From Paenibacillus doosanensis (GTDB taxonomy: Bacteria > Bacillota > Bacilli > Paenibacillales > NBRC-103111), in the NCBI RefSeq assembly GCF_025060755.1, contig NZ_JANYUY010000025.1, positions 1 to 64,000 of the forward strand: a stretch of DNA of 64,000 nt, given 5' to 3'. A program made the translations under genes and the position numbers. This document shows, piece by piece, positions 54,191 to 62,084 of this stretch. Below the pieces are notes generated by a model, which saw nothing but the letters and a program-made list of their open reading frames with translations, was not told where the DNA came from and searched no databases. Numbering within the stretch: the stretch's first letter is position 1; each line of letters starts with the position of its first letter.

Positions 54191-55021
54191 ATGTTTTCGA
54201 GTGTGAAGTACGCGAAAAAAGCGGTTCAGGTGATGATCTCGATCTTATTGATGATCTTTATCTTGTTTCCCGTCCTATGGCTGCTCTTATCCAGTTTCAA
54301 GCTTCCGCTAGATTTGTTCAGCAATCCTCCGAAAGTATGGCCGAGCGAATGGACGATCAAATACTATATTCAGCTGCTGAAGGAGAAATCGTTCACATCC
54401 GCCATGCTGAACAGCTTCATCGTGTCGGGCTTTACGACCGCGATTTCCTTGACGATCGGCTCGTTGGGCGCCTACGCGTTCGCACGCTTTCAATTTCCGC
54501 GCAAAAACGCGTTCTTTCTGACGGTGCTGGCCTCGCAGATGCTGCCGCACATGGCGCTGCTCATACCGCTGTTTATGATCATGCGGATGACGGGGCTGCT
54601 GTATACGCACCAGGGCTTGATTCTGACTTACATCAGCTTTTCGCTGCCTTATGTGGTGTGGATGTTCCGTGCTTTCATCGTCTCCATTCCTTACGAGATT
54701 GAAGAAGCGGCGAAGCTGGACGGCTGCACCCGCTTGCAGATCATTCGCAAAATCGTGCTGCCTTTGTCTATGGGAGGGCTTGTCACGACGGGGATTTTTG
54801 TATTTATGGGCGCGTGGAACGAATTTTTGTTCGCCAGCGCCATGACCAATATGAATGTGAAAACATTGTCTGTCCGAATGGCGGAATTTATCGGGGAAGA
54901 CCGGGTCGCCTACGAAATCATGTTTCCCGCCGGAATCGTCGGCAGTCTGCCGGTGCTGCTACTGGTGTTGTTCTTCCAGAAGTTTATCGTCAGAGGTCTG
55001 ACTGAGGGCGGAGTCAAATGA
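54191..55021 (+). CDS. ABC permease (MalG/CUT1 type)
   Basis: 276 residues from ATG 54191. Six helices, EAA loop EEAAKLDGCTRLQIIRKIVLPL, and C-terminus FIVRGLTEGGVK. The start is uncertain: ATG 54191 lies directly after GAGAGG, whereas GTG 54203 has that sequence at a better distance; an upstream TTG at 54158 is too far from AGGAGGT at 54131. Pairs with the permease at 51849. Confidence 0.9.
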   Translation: MFSSVKYAKKAVQVMISILLMIFILFPVLWLLLSSFKLPLDLFSNPPKVWPSEWTIKYYIQLLKEKSFTSAMLNSFIVSGFTTAISLTIGSLGAYAFARFQFPRKNAFFLTVLASQMLPHMALLIPLFMIMRMTGLLYTHQGLILTYISFSLPYVVWMFRAFIVSIPYEIEEAAKLDGCTRLQIIRKIVLPLSMGGLVTTGIFVFMGAWNEFLFASAMTNMNVKTLSVRMAEFIGEDRVAYEIMFPAGIVGSLPVLLLVLFFQKFIVRGLTEGGVK

Positions 55022-55053
55022 TACGGAAGCAGGCATAGAAAAAAGGTGATAAC

Positions 55054-56391
55054 ATGAAATGCGATTTGTTGATCAAAGACTGCAGCGTGATGACGCCAGA
55101 GTTTACTATCGAAGATAACCGCGCTATAGCTATTGACGGCTCGCGCATTGTGGAGATCGGACCGAGCGCAGAACTGGCGGCCAAATATGAGCCGGCAGAG
55201 ACGTTATCGGGCAAAGGCAAGCTGTGCATGCCCGGGCTGGTCGACGCCCATACGCATACTTGCCAGCAGCTGCTTAAAGGGCGGACGATGGACGAGCTGC
55301 CGATGATCTGGTCGCGCATTCTCGTTCCGTTCGAAGGCAATATGAATGAAGAGGACGTGCGGGTCAGCGCCGAGATGAGCTGCCTGGAGATGATCAAGTC
55401 GGGAACGACCGCCTTCGCCGATGCCGGCGGCGTCCATATGCATCAGGTCGCCGAAGCGGCGGTGCAATCGGGAATGCGGGCGGCGATCACTCGTTCTTGC
55501 ATCGATATCGGCGATTTTTTGCCGGATACGATGAAGCAGCCGATGGAGCAGATCATCGACAACAACGAGTGGCTGTACCGTACGTATAACGGGGCCGGCG
55601 ACGACCGGGTCCATATCTGGTTCGGCATTCGCCAGGTCATGTCCTGTTCGCCGGAGCTGATTCAAGCGGCGGCGGAGATGGCGCGCCGGTACAATACCGG
55701 GCTGCATATGCATCTGGCCGAGCATCGCGACGAAGTCCGCTACTGCCTGGAGCGCTACCGGAAGCGTCCGGTCGAGTATCTCGAATCGCTCGGCGCGCTC
55801 GGACCGAATTTGCTGACGGCGCATAACGTCGTCTATTCGGAGCATGAGCTGGAAATATTGAAGGAACGCGGCGTCAAAATCGTGCACTGCCCGCGCGCCA
55901 ACTTCAACTCCCACGGCTTCCCGAAAACGCCGCGCATGATCGAGATGGGTATGTCGATCGGTATGGGCAGCGACGGGGCGTCGGGCTCGAATTTAAGCTT
56001 GTTCGATGAAATGCGAGTATTCCGCTCGGGCATACATGCTTATTGGGGATTGCCGGTGTTCGATCCGCTCGTGATGCCGGCCGACGAGCTGCTGAAGATG
56101 ATTACGATCGGCGGAGCCAGCGCCATGCAGCTTGCCCATGAAATCGGAACGGTCGAAACCGGCAAGAAAGCCGATCTGATTTTGATCGACATCGATCAGC
56201 CGCATATAACGCCGACGCGCATCCTGATCAATACGATCGTGGAGTCGGTCACGAGCCGCGATGTGGAGGATGTCGTCATCGACGGCAAGATCGTCATGAA
56301 AAACCGTCAAGTATTGACGCTCGACGAAGAGCGGATTATGCATGAAAGCCAAAAAACGATGGAGTCTATAGCCCGCAAAGCGGGGATTTAA
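55054..56391 (+). CDS. Amidohydrolase, nucleobase/nucleoside deaminase-like (SsnA/MtaD/TRZ-ATZ group)
   Basis: 445 residues, metal-dependent TIM barrel. Motifs: PGLVDAHTHTCQQLLKG (HxH metal pair), HMHLAEHRDE, LLTAHNVVYSE (metal His), HCPRANFNSHG and GMGSDGASGSNLSLFDEMR (catalytic Asp). The group includes guanine and S-adenosylhomocysteine/methylthioadenosine deaminases and chlorohydrolases. With the nucleoside hydrolase and importer, deamination of a purine or pyrimidine base or nucleoside is most likely. AAAAGGTGAT before the ATG. Last gene before a strong terminator. Confidence 0.85.
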   Translation: MKCDLLIKDCSVMTPEFTIEDNRAIAIDGSRIVEIGPSAELAAKYEPAETLSGKGKLCMPGLVDAHTHTCQQLLKGRTMDELPMIWSRILVPFEGNMNEEDVRVSAEMSCLEMIKSGTTAFADAGGVHMHQVAEAAVQSGMRAAITRSCIDIGDFLPDTMKQPMEQIIDNNEWLYRTYNGAGDDRVHIWFGIRQVMSCSPELIQAAAEMARRYNTGLHMHLAEHRDEVRYCLERYRKRPVEYLESLGALGPNLLTAHNVVYSEHELEILKERGVKIVHCPRANFNSHGFPKTPRMIEMGMSIGMGSDGASGSNLSLFDEMRVFRSGIHAYWGLPVFDPLVMPADELLKMITIGGASAMQLAHEIGTVETGKKADLILIDIDQPHITPTRILINTIVESVTSRDVEDVVIDGKIVMKNRQVLTLDEERIMHESQKTMESIARKAGI

Positions 56392-56419
56392 GAGAGCTGC
56401 GGCCTCCTCAAAATAAGAG

Positions 56420-56466
56420 AATCGCCCCTGATGTCCGGATAAAGACCGGATACGGGGGCGATTTTT
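56420..56466 (+). terminator. Rho-independent terminator
   Basis: AATCGCCCC and GGGGCGATT pair, with TCCGG/CCGGA paired inside, followed by TTTTTG. Copy 3 of the dispersed repeat starts five bases later. Confidence 0.9.
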
Positions 56467-56470
56467 GTTT

Positions 56471-56642
56471 TTGTTTAGGAAATGATGCGCAGCCATATCC
56501 TGTGGAAATCCGGGGTCTCCCCCGAAAGGAATGTCTACCCATAGAACGATCCCGGCGGATTGGTTAGACGCCGATCCAGCCTAGGCTGGATGCGGACGGA
56601 ATAAGCTTCAGAGCATTCACGTCACTTTTGGGGGATTGGTTC
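56471..56642. repeat. Dispersed repeat, copy 3 (172 bp)
   Basis: Nearly identical to copy 1 (7181-7351) from TTGTTTAGGAAATGATGC to GGATTGGTTC, with about ten substitutions and a one-base insertion (GCATTCACG). The central hairpin keeps its pairing. Directly behind a terminator. The rest of the 338-base gap up to the FlxA-like gene holds only a weak inverted repeat (56681-56711) that may end the minus-strand gene. Confidence 0.85.
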
Positions 56643-56729
56643 ACATGCCGGGACGTTAGAACCAGTTTTCCGGTTTAGGCCGCTCCCGGTAACCTGGGGC
56701 TTTTACCAGGAGTCCGATTCGTCATGGCG

Positions 56730-57095
56730 CTAAATGCGAATATCGATCGTGGAGCTGCCGGACGCCCGGTTTTGACCGAGAGCTTGGCCCTGCGGCGAGC
56801 CTGCTCCTTGCGGCGGAGTGCCTCCTGCAGGGGGCTGCTGGGGCGCGCCTTGGGCGGCCGCGCTTGTTTGGCTTTGGCCCTGGCTCTGCGCGATTTGCTG
56901 CTCGATTCGCTGAATTTGCTGCTGGAGCTGGCGGATTTGCTTCTCATTGTCCTTGGAGCTGCCGCTTTTGGTAAGTTGATCCAGCTGCGACTGCAGCTTC
57001 TCCTTCTGCTTCTCGAGGGAAGAGGTGTCGCTGGAGCCGCTTGCCGAGTACGAGGAAGACGACAGGGAGGATAGGGAAGCCGATGAGATGTTCAT
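56730..57095 (-). CDS. FlxA-like coiled-coil protein
   Basis: 121 residues. A Ser-rich start (1-26) is followed by a coiled coil of about 27-72 (EKQKEKLQSQLDQLTKSG, QIRQLQQQIQRIEQQIAQ) and a Pro/Gly/Gln-rich tail. This pattern matches FlxA-like proteins (PF14282) of unknown function common in Paenibacillus. AAGGAGTGA precedes the ATG. No signal peptide or transmembrane segment. Low-complexity ends make function hard to infer. Confidence 0.75.
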   Translation of the reverse strand: MNISSASLSSLSSSSYSASGSSDTSSLEKQKEKLQSQLDQLTKSGSSKDNEKQIRQLQQQIQRIEQQIAQSQGQSQTSAAAQGAPQQPPAGGTPPQGAGSPQGQALGQNRASGSSTIDIRI

Positions 57096-57336
57096 GTGAG
57101 TTCACTCCTTCTTATGATAGGGACGGTGCTTGGAGACCGGACCTGCACTTATAGATCGGCAGCCAAGCTGAACGGAAGCTGAGGATACGCTGAAGGAATG
57201 CTTAATCTTTACAGCAAGGCTGCTCTGCCATAGAAATATTCGGTTCATATAGTAACAGCCGATGAATATATTGGGATTGCCTGTCCTGCGCGCGGGCGTT
57301 CAGGAGCTGGAGGCCAAAGGGGCTTGGATTTTGCAC

Positions 57337-57448
57337 GTAATAAGCTTCAGAGCATCACGTCACTACCCTGGAAATTACTCTTGGTACCCCATTTCCATTG
57401 TCTGTGGTGCCGCGTCGGCGGCATGGATGGCTTTTGGGGGATTTGTTC
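57337..57448. repeat. Dispersed repeat, copy 4 (truncated)
   Basis: Contains only the right part of the family: from TAATAAGCTTCAGAGCATCA through the ACCCTGGAAATTACTCTTGG segment to GGGGGATTTGTTCC. It matches 25152-25262 almost base for base. It lacks the left end and the TTAG hairpin. It lies in a 630-base gene-free stretch (57096-57725) that also has a TATAAT at 57568-57573. Confidence 0.8.
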
Positions 57449-57608
57449 CTGTTTTGCGCGCTCCAACGTGCCGCACGATACAACGTAATGAGGGAAAGAA
57501 GCCGCGATTTACGAAAAGCGCCCGCAGAGAGCGGCGCATCCCGGGTGTATGTGGGCGGCAATCATGCTATAATTAGTATTTAAGTATTAACTACGATGAT
57601 ATAGAGGC

Positions 57609-57695
57609 GTGGTGAAAAATGGCCGGAGAGCGGGTAGAAAGTGGGAACAGCGAGTGAAACTTCTACCGACCGCAGGACAAGGGCTCAATCACCAC
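57609..57695. repeat. Nested inverted repeat in the leader of the next gene
   Basis: Outer arms GTGGTGA and TCACCAC; inner arms GGTAGAA and TTCTACC. The outer arms resemble those at 18276-18413, and the segment GTGAAAAATGGCCGGAGAG resembles ATGAAAAGTGGCCGAAGAG at 46753-46771. Either a REP-like relative or a structured leader. Confidence 0.5.
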
Positions 57696-57725
57696 CCTTA
57701 TAAGAGAAGAGAGGGAGCGGAGCGG

Positions 57726-58232
57726 ATGCGCAAACAATTTGTCATTGAAGCTGTTATGCTGGCGGTTTACGGAGAGATGCTCGTTCCTAGCCAGCCGGTG
57801 GAATATATTATTCCTTATACTACGATACGGGAGTTGTATGAACTGAAGGATACGCCCGAGCCGATCATGCCGGACGCCAAGGATGAGACCCACGTCAGAA
57901 CCAAAATCAAAGAGCTTATAGAACTTCTGGAGGAGCCGCTGAACCGCAAAAAAATCGAGAAAGCGCTGACGGTGCCTTGGACGCAAAGCCCGCCCATGCC
58001 GCTTAGCGATCATGTGACGCTGACGATGGTCAATTCCTTCGACAACGAGGAGTATGGTGAAGCGTTCGATCCTATCGAGACGGAGCTTATCTTGACCGCG
58101 ATGCGCGCGCAGGCGCCGATTATGACGGACCAGTTGGAGCTTATCGAAAAAATTATCGAAGCGGAAATTCCGGTTCAAGTGTTCGATCTCGACGACTTCG
58201 AATTTGCCGTGGAGGAAGAAGGCATGGTATAG
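57726..58232 (+). CDS. Conserved Paenibacillus-type hypothetical protein
   Basis: 168 residues, acidic, no signal peptide or helix. Begins RKQFVIEAVMLAVYGEMLVP and ends IPVQVFDLDDFEFAVEEEG. I recall close relatives in Paenibacillus, sometimes labelled ADP-heptose synthase, for which the sequence gives no support. Start at ATG 57726 behind GGAGCGGAGCGG; the frame is open 5' but without similarity. Function unknown. Confidence 0.8.
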   Translation: MRKQFVIEAVMLAVYGEMLVPSQPVEYIIPYTTIRELYELKDTPEPIMPDAKDETHVRTKIKELIELLEEPLNRKKIEKALTVPWTQSPPMPLSDHVTLTMVNSFDNEEYGEAFDPIETELILTAMRAQAPIMTDQLELIEKIIEAEIPVQVFDLDDFEFAVEEEGMV

Positions 58233-58392
58233 CCGGGCGCCGGCAAAGGGAAGCGCAAGAGCTCGAGGTAGATCCAAGAGGGAGTACGGTCGGAATCCTA
58301 TATCCGATTCCCTCCCCATACCCAAATGTACGGGTTTCGGCCGGGACATATCCGCAGGCTAGGTTGATCTCAATGGATTATGTAACATTCCG

Positions 58393-58497
58393 TTGATTGC
58401 GGACAACGAAATCGAAATTGACGGCGCCGCGGCCGCAAAACGAAAGGCATGGCGTAAGCGAATGCAGCGTTCGGCGCACAAGAGCTTGAAGAAATAA
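58393..58497 (+). pseudogene. Possible small basic protein, perhaps frameshifted
   Basis: A TTG-started frame of 34 codons encodes an Ala- and Lys/Arg-rich end (KRKAWRKRMQRSAHKSLKK). Seven codons just upstream in another frame (ATG 58373, DYVTFR) end at a TGA that overlaps the TTG, so a one-base change would join both into a 41-residue protein. No good SD. The rest of the 58233-58578 gap holds an imperfect hairpin near 58280 and nothing recognisable. Confidence 0.25.
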
Positions 58498-58523
58498 CCG
58501 TCCGGAATGATGGATTCGGACGG
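58498..58523 (-). terminator. Terminator downstream of the MFS gene
   Basis: CCGTCCG and CGGACGG form a 7-bp stem; on the minus strand the tail is TTATTTCTT. A further inverted repeat (CAAATCCGG with CCGGATTTG, 58570-58594) spans the MFS stop codon. Confidence 0.55.
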
Positions 58524-58578
58524 CTATTTGACGTTGGCGCGGCACCCGGCGTAGAGGCGTTTGGAGATGCAAATCCGG

Positions 58579-59946
58579 TTAAGTTCCGGATTTGAGGGGA
58601 ACGTTCCCTGCCCCGGGCATCGTCTCGGCAGGAGGTTCGGCTGCGGCGTCTGCCCGGTCTGCGCCTTCGGTTGGGGCCGCCGCTGCGGGTTCGGACCGAC
58701 GCGGCGGAGAGCGGAGGTCATGGCTGCGGATATACCAGCATGTCGTTGCGAGCTGGACGGCGGCCGCGATATAGAAGGGCAGCGCCCAATGGCCGCGGTC
58801 GATCATATGCCCGAAGGCCCCCGGCCACAGAAGGATGCCGAAGCGCAGCAGCAGGCTCTTGGCTCTGTAGAGCCACAGCTGCGCGCTTGTCTGCCCTCGC
58901 TCCGTCCGGGTCTGCACAGCCGCATCCGTCCGGCTGGCGCGCGTGCCCAAATTGCATGCCGTGCAGCCGGCTACGAGCAGCGCCGCCAGTCCGAACGACG
59001 GCGACCAAGGGAGCAGCAGCGCGAAGACGATGCCGCCGAGCTGCATGCAGACGACGGTCCGGTGCGTCCCGACGCGTTCGGCGAGGCGGATATTCAGCAG
59101 CGCGGATGCCGCCGCGCCGCCGTACGAAGCGGCCAATACGAGACTGATCATCTCCGGAGAAGCGCCGAATTTGGCGGACAGCCAGTAGGAGGTCAGCGTC
59201 GTCGCCATAACGGCCGCCATGCCGTTGAGCAGATGAACGAAGCCGGATAACGGCTTCGCCGGCGCCGCTCCGGTGCCGTCTGCACCCGGCGCGCCCATAC
59301 GCTTCGGCGTTCGGGCGCCGGCCGGAGCGGCAGCTTTGCGCTCGCCTCCGGCAATGGCGGCGATGACGAGCGTGCAGCCCGCCGCGAGCGCAAACGCCGC
59401 GGCGAACAGGGGGCGGAACTGCATTGCGCCCGGCAGCGCATGCTGCCAGAGCGGTGTGAGAGCGGCGAGCATTGCGCCCGCTCCCATGCCGATATAACCG
59501 GCGAAGGCATGCACGCCGAGAGCGCGGGAATAGGCTTTGCCCGAGCAGGCGATCAGCCATTTGCGCTCGACCGCCGCGGAGGGACCGCCCGATCCGGCGT
59601 GACCGCGTCCGAAGCCGGACGCCACGGCGGCGCAGCACAACGCGGCCGGGTTCGCCGTCCAGGTGATGGCAAGCAGCGAGACGGCAAGGACCGTCTCCCA
59701 TAGAAGCATATACCGCTTGGGTCCGAGAAACGCGTTCAACTCTCCGGCGAAGGCGGCCATCACCGCTCTGAACAAGCCCGCTGCCACCAGAAGCTCCCCG
59801 ACGGCGCCGCCGCTCCAGCCGAGCTCTTTCAAATATAAGGTCAAGGCTACCACGCCGATGCCTTGGCACATGCTGCGCAAAATAGCGGCAGTCTGCAGGA
59901 GCCGCGCGGTGCGATGAGTGCCGAGCCACGTTTGGATTCTTTTCAA
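58579..59946 (-). CDS. MFS-type transporter
   Basis: 455 residues, about 11-12 hydrophobic helices. The start KRIQTWLGTHRTARLLQTAA is followed by helices such as GIGVVALTLYLKELGW and a cytoplasmic segment with FLGPKRYMLLWET. A Pro/Ala-rich tail follows the last helix. Substrate unknown. The start codon is TTG with AAGGTGAAG in position. Divergent from a WYL regulator, 125 bases between the starts, which makes that regulator a candidate controller. Confidence 0.8.
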   Translation of the reverse strand: MKRIQTWLGTHRTARLLQTAAILRSMCQGIGVVALTLYLKELGWSGGAVGELLVAAGLFRAVMAAFAGELNAFLGPKRYMLLWETVLAVSLLAITWTANPAALCCAAVASGFGRGHAGSGGPSAAVERKWLIACSGKAYSRALGVHAFAGYIGMGAGAMLAALTPLWQHALPGAMQFRPLFAAAFALAAGCTLVIAAIAGGERKAAAPAGARTPKRMGAPGADGTGAAPAKPLSGFVHLLNGMAAVMATTLTSYWLSAKFGASPEMISLVLAASYGGAAASALLNIRLAERVGTHRTVVCMQLGGIVFALLLPWSPSFGLAALLVAGCTACNLGTRASRTDAAVQTRTERGQTSAQLWLYRAKSLLLRFGILLWPGAFGHMIDRGHWALPFYIAAAVQLATTCWYIRSHDLRSPPRRSEPAAAAPTEGADRADAAAEPPAETMPGAGNVPLKSGT

Positions 59947-60071
59947 TTACTTCACCTTCTTCTTCTTTCCGGTAATCCGCAAGGATACAGTCATTGTAGC
60001 AGGCGATCGTTGACATCTACTGTCAGTGATATACAATTAGGATGAAATTGGAGACGGGCATAGGAGGCATT

Positions 60072-61049
60072 ATGCGGGCAGATCGGCTTATTTCGCTTAT
60101 TATGCATTTGCAGCTGGAAGGCAGGATGACGGCTAAGGAGCTGGCGCGGCGGCTCGAAGTGTCGGAGCGCACCATATACCGCGATATCGAGGCGCTCAGC
60201 GCAGCCGGAGTTCCGGTCTATACGGACTCCGGCGCCGGAGGGGGCATTTCGCTGCCCAAGGAGTACCGGACACGGCTCGACGGCTTGACCACGCCGGAAA
60301 TTCATGCGCTATTCGTCCATTTGGCGGGGGAGCCGCTTCGGCAGCTGGGGATCGGCCCTGCGCTGCAGACCGCTCTGCTGAAGCTGCTTAATGCGCTGCC
60401 GAGCGAAAGCCGTCTGGATGCGGAGTGGATTCAAAACCGGATCTTTCTCGATACGGAATCATGGCGCTCCCACCCGGAGGACGAGGCTTTCCTTACGGCC
60501 GCCCAGCAGGCGGTATGGGAAGAGAAGCGGGTCCGGATGCTTTACGTCAACCGGTCCGGCGAAGCCGTCGCAGCGATGATCGACCCGTACGGGCTTGTCG
60601 CCAAGGCAGGCGTCTGGTTTATCGTTGCGGGCCTGAACGGGCGCATTACCGCGCTGCGGCTCTCCGGAATCCGCTCTTTCGAACGGACGGAGGAGGGATT
60701 CGTTCGCCCGGACGGCTTTAAGCTGTCCGTATTTTGGCCGCAGTGGGTTGCGGATTGGGAAGCCGGACAATTCCGTTATTCCGTCGTCGCCGACTTCCCG
60801 GAAGACCGGGCGCGTCGGCTTCTGGCCAAAGTAAGGGATGTCAGGGCGGTGCCGCAGGACAGCGTCTCCGCCGCCGCGCAGCTCCCCGTTCGCCCGGGCT
60901 GGCAGCGATGGGTACTGGCCTTCGAGAACGTGGAGACGGCCGCCGACCGGATGCTCGCCTTAGGCGTGGATGCGGAGGTTATCGAACCGTCCGAGCTGCG
61001 AGAAAAACTTCGGAGCTGCGCCGGGAGGATCATGCGCTTGTACTCCTAA
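60072..61049 (+). CDS. HTH/WYL-domain transcriptional regulator
   Basis: 325 residues. The DeoR-type HTH at 1-60 (GRMTAKELARRLEVSERTIYRDIEALSAAGVPV) is followed by the WYL domain (about 135-215; KRVRMLYVNRSGE, IDPYGLVAKAGVWFIVAG) and a WCX C-terminal extension. WYL regulators bind small effectors or nucleic acid. Start at ATG 60072 after AGGAGG (spacing only four bases); an in-frame ATG at 60042 has no site. Probably controls itself and the divergent MFS gene. Confidence 0.9.
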   Translation: MRADRLISLIMHLQLEGRMTAKELARRLEVSERTIYRDIEALSAAGVPVYTDSGAGGGISLPKEYRTRLDGLTTPEIHALFVHLAGEPLRQLGIGPALQTALLKLLNALPSESRLDAEWIQNRIFLDTESWRSHPEDEAFLTAAQQAVWEEKRVRMLYVNRSGEAVAAMIDPYGLVAKAGVWFIVAGLNGRITALRLSGIRSFERTEEGFVRPDGFKLSVFWPQWVADWEAGQFRYSVVADFPEDRARRLLAKVRDVRAVPQDSVSAAAQLPVRPGWQRWVLAFENVETAADRMLALGVDAEVIEPSELREKLRSCAGRIMRLYS

Positions 61050-61154
61050 CGGAGCCGCCCGGCTGCCGATCGGCAAGACGCTTTCCTTTAAGAAAAGATC
61101 CTCGATTCGGATCGTTTGGAGAAGGTGGGCGGCCGCTTGCGCACTTGGCCGCAT

Positions 61155-61208
61155 TTGCAAGAGGAGGACGTTTCATGTACAATGACGTTATGAATGAACA
61201 TTCATTCC
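61155..61208 (+). promoter_or_regulatory. Promoter and operator of the TetR gene
   Basis: TTGCAA (61155-61160), 17-base spacer, TACAAT (61178-61183). TGAATGAACATTCATTCC at 61191-61208 overlaps the start of transcription and matches the palindrome before the P450 gene. It resembles the Bm3R1 operator of B. megaterium, as I remember it. Confidence 0.85.
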
Positions 61209-61306
61209 GCACATCCTTTTTTAACCTGCGGGCCGTAGGCCACTGTCCATTGACCGCAGACCAAGTATAAATTTACCATACTTTAACAAGGAGGGAGAAA
61301 TATCAC

Positions 61307-61885
61307 TTGGAAGCGACGATAAGCAAGCGGGATAAGATCACCGAGGCGGCGCTCGTCTTATTCGCCGAACGGGGGTACGACGGAACGACCGTGCCGATGA
61401 TCGCCGATAAGGCGGAAGTCGGAGCGGGGACGATCTACCGCTATTTCGAGAGCAAAGAAGTGCTGGTTAACGTGCTGTTCCAAGAAGGCGTCGCGCGGCT
61501 GCACGAATCGGTAATGCGCGGCTACCCGTCTTCGGGAACGATCCGCGAGCAGTTCCGGCATATATTTTACGGCATGGTCGGCTTTGCCAAGGAGCATATT
61601 CACGAGCTGTACTTCATCGAGACTCACAGCAATGCCCGTTATTTGGACGATCTCAGCCGCGACCGATTCCAGCAGCTGCTCGATTTTCTTCACTCCTATG
61701 CCGACGGCGGCAAGGAGCAGGGTTGGATTCGCCCGCTGCCTGCGGACGCGCTGATCGGAATTGTGTTCGGCGCCTTTACGAAAATATTCACGCTGATCCG
61801 GGCCGGCAAGCTGGCGGAAACGCCCGAGCTGCTCGCGCAGATTGAAGAAAGCTGCTGGGATGCGGTACGGATTCATCATCCGTAA
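61307..61885 (+). CDS. TetR-family repressor, Bm3R1-like
   Basis: 192 residues. The TetR HTH at 8-54 reads ITEAALVLFAERGYDGTTVPMIADKAEVGAGTIYRYFESKE; the C-terminal ligand domain follows. Start is TTG with AAGGAGGGA ten bases upstream. Location next to a CYP102A gene, and matching palindromes before both genes, parallel the Bm3R1-P450BM3 pair, in which fatty acids or barbiturate-like inducers release the repressor. Regulation of the P450 gene is inferred from this. Confidence 0.9.
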   Translation: MEATISKRDKITEAALVLFAERGYDGTTVPMIADKAEVGAGTIYRYFESKEVLVNVLFQEGVARLHESVMRGYPSSGTIREQFRHIFYGMVGFAKEHIHELYFIETHSNARYLDDLSRDRFQQLLDFLHSYADGGKEQGWIRPLPADALIGIVFGAFTKIFTLIRAGKLAETPELLAQIEESCWDAVRIHHP

Positions 61886-61905
61886 TTGGGCCCGCGCCTT
61901 TTAAT

Positions 61906-61956
61906 AAAGACGGTTTTAGCGGATTTGGAACGAGAATGCGCTCTGCCCGTCTTTTT
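61906..61956 (+). terminator. Possible terminator of the TetR gene
   Basis: AAAGACGG pairs with CCGTCTTT across a loop of about 33 bases, followed by TTA. The long loop lowers confidence. Confidence 0.45.
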
Positions 61957-61965
61957 ATCCCGAAC

Positions 61966-61983
61966 GGAATGAATATTCATTCC
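61966..61983 (+). promoter_or_regulatory. Operator before the P450 gene
   Basis: GGAATGAATATTCATTCC is a perfect 18-bp palindrome, 102 bases before the P450 start and closely matching the site at 61191-61208. Expected binding site of the adjacent TetR repressor. Confidence 0.85.
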
Positions 61984-62084
61984 TGTGGTGAAAGCTGCAT
62001 AGTAATCATTTCTTTAGGAAAACTAACAGGATATTGGAAGTATAACGGAATGAAACCGACTATTACAGGAAAGGATGAAGCACC

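Noticed and set aside
57726-58232. ADP-heptose synthase annotation for the conserved hypothetical protein
   Set aside because: No nucleotidyltransferase or kinase motifs are visible; the label seems to be a propagated misannotation.
58718-60016. 432-codon Arg-rich frame overlapping the MFS transporter on the same strand
   Set aside because: Its arginine-rich, motif-free product is a frame shadow; the overlapping frame has clear membrane helices and an SD.
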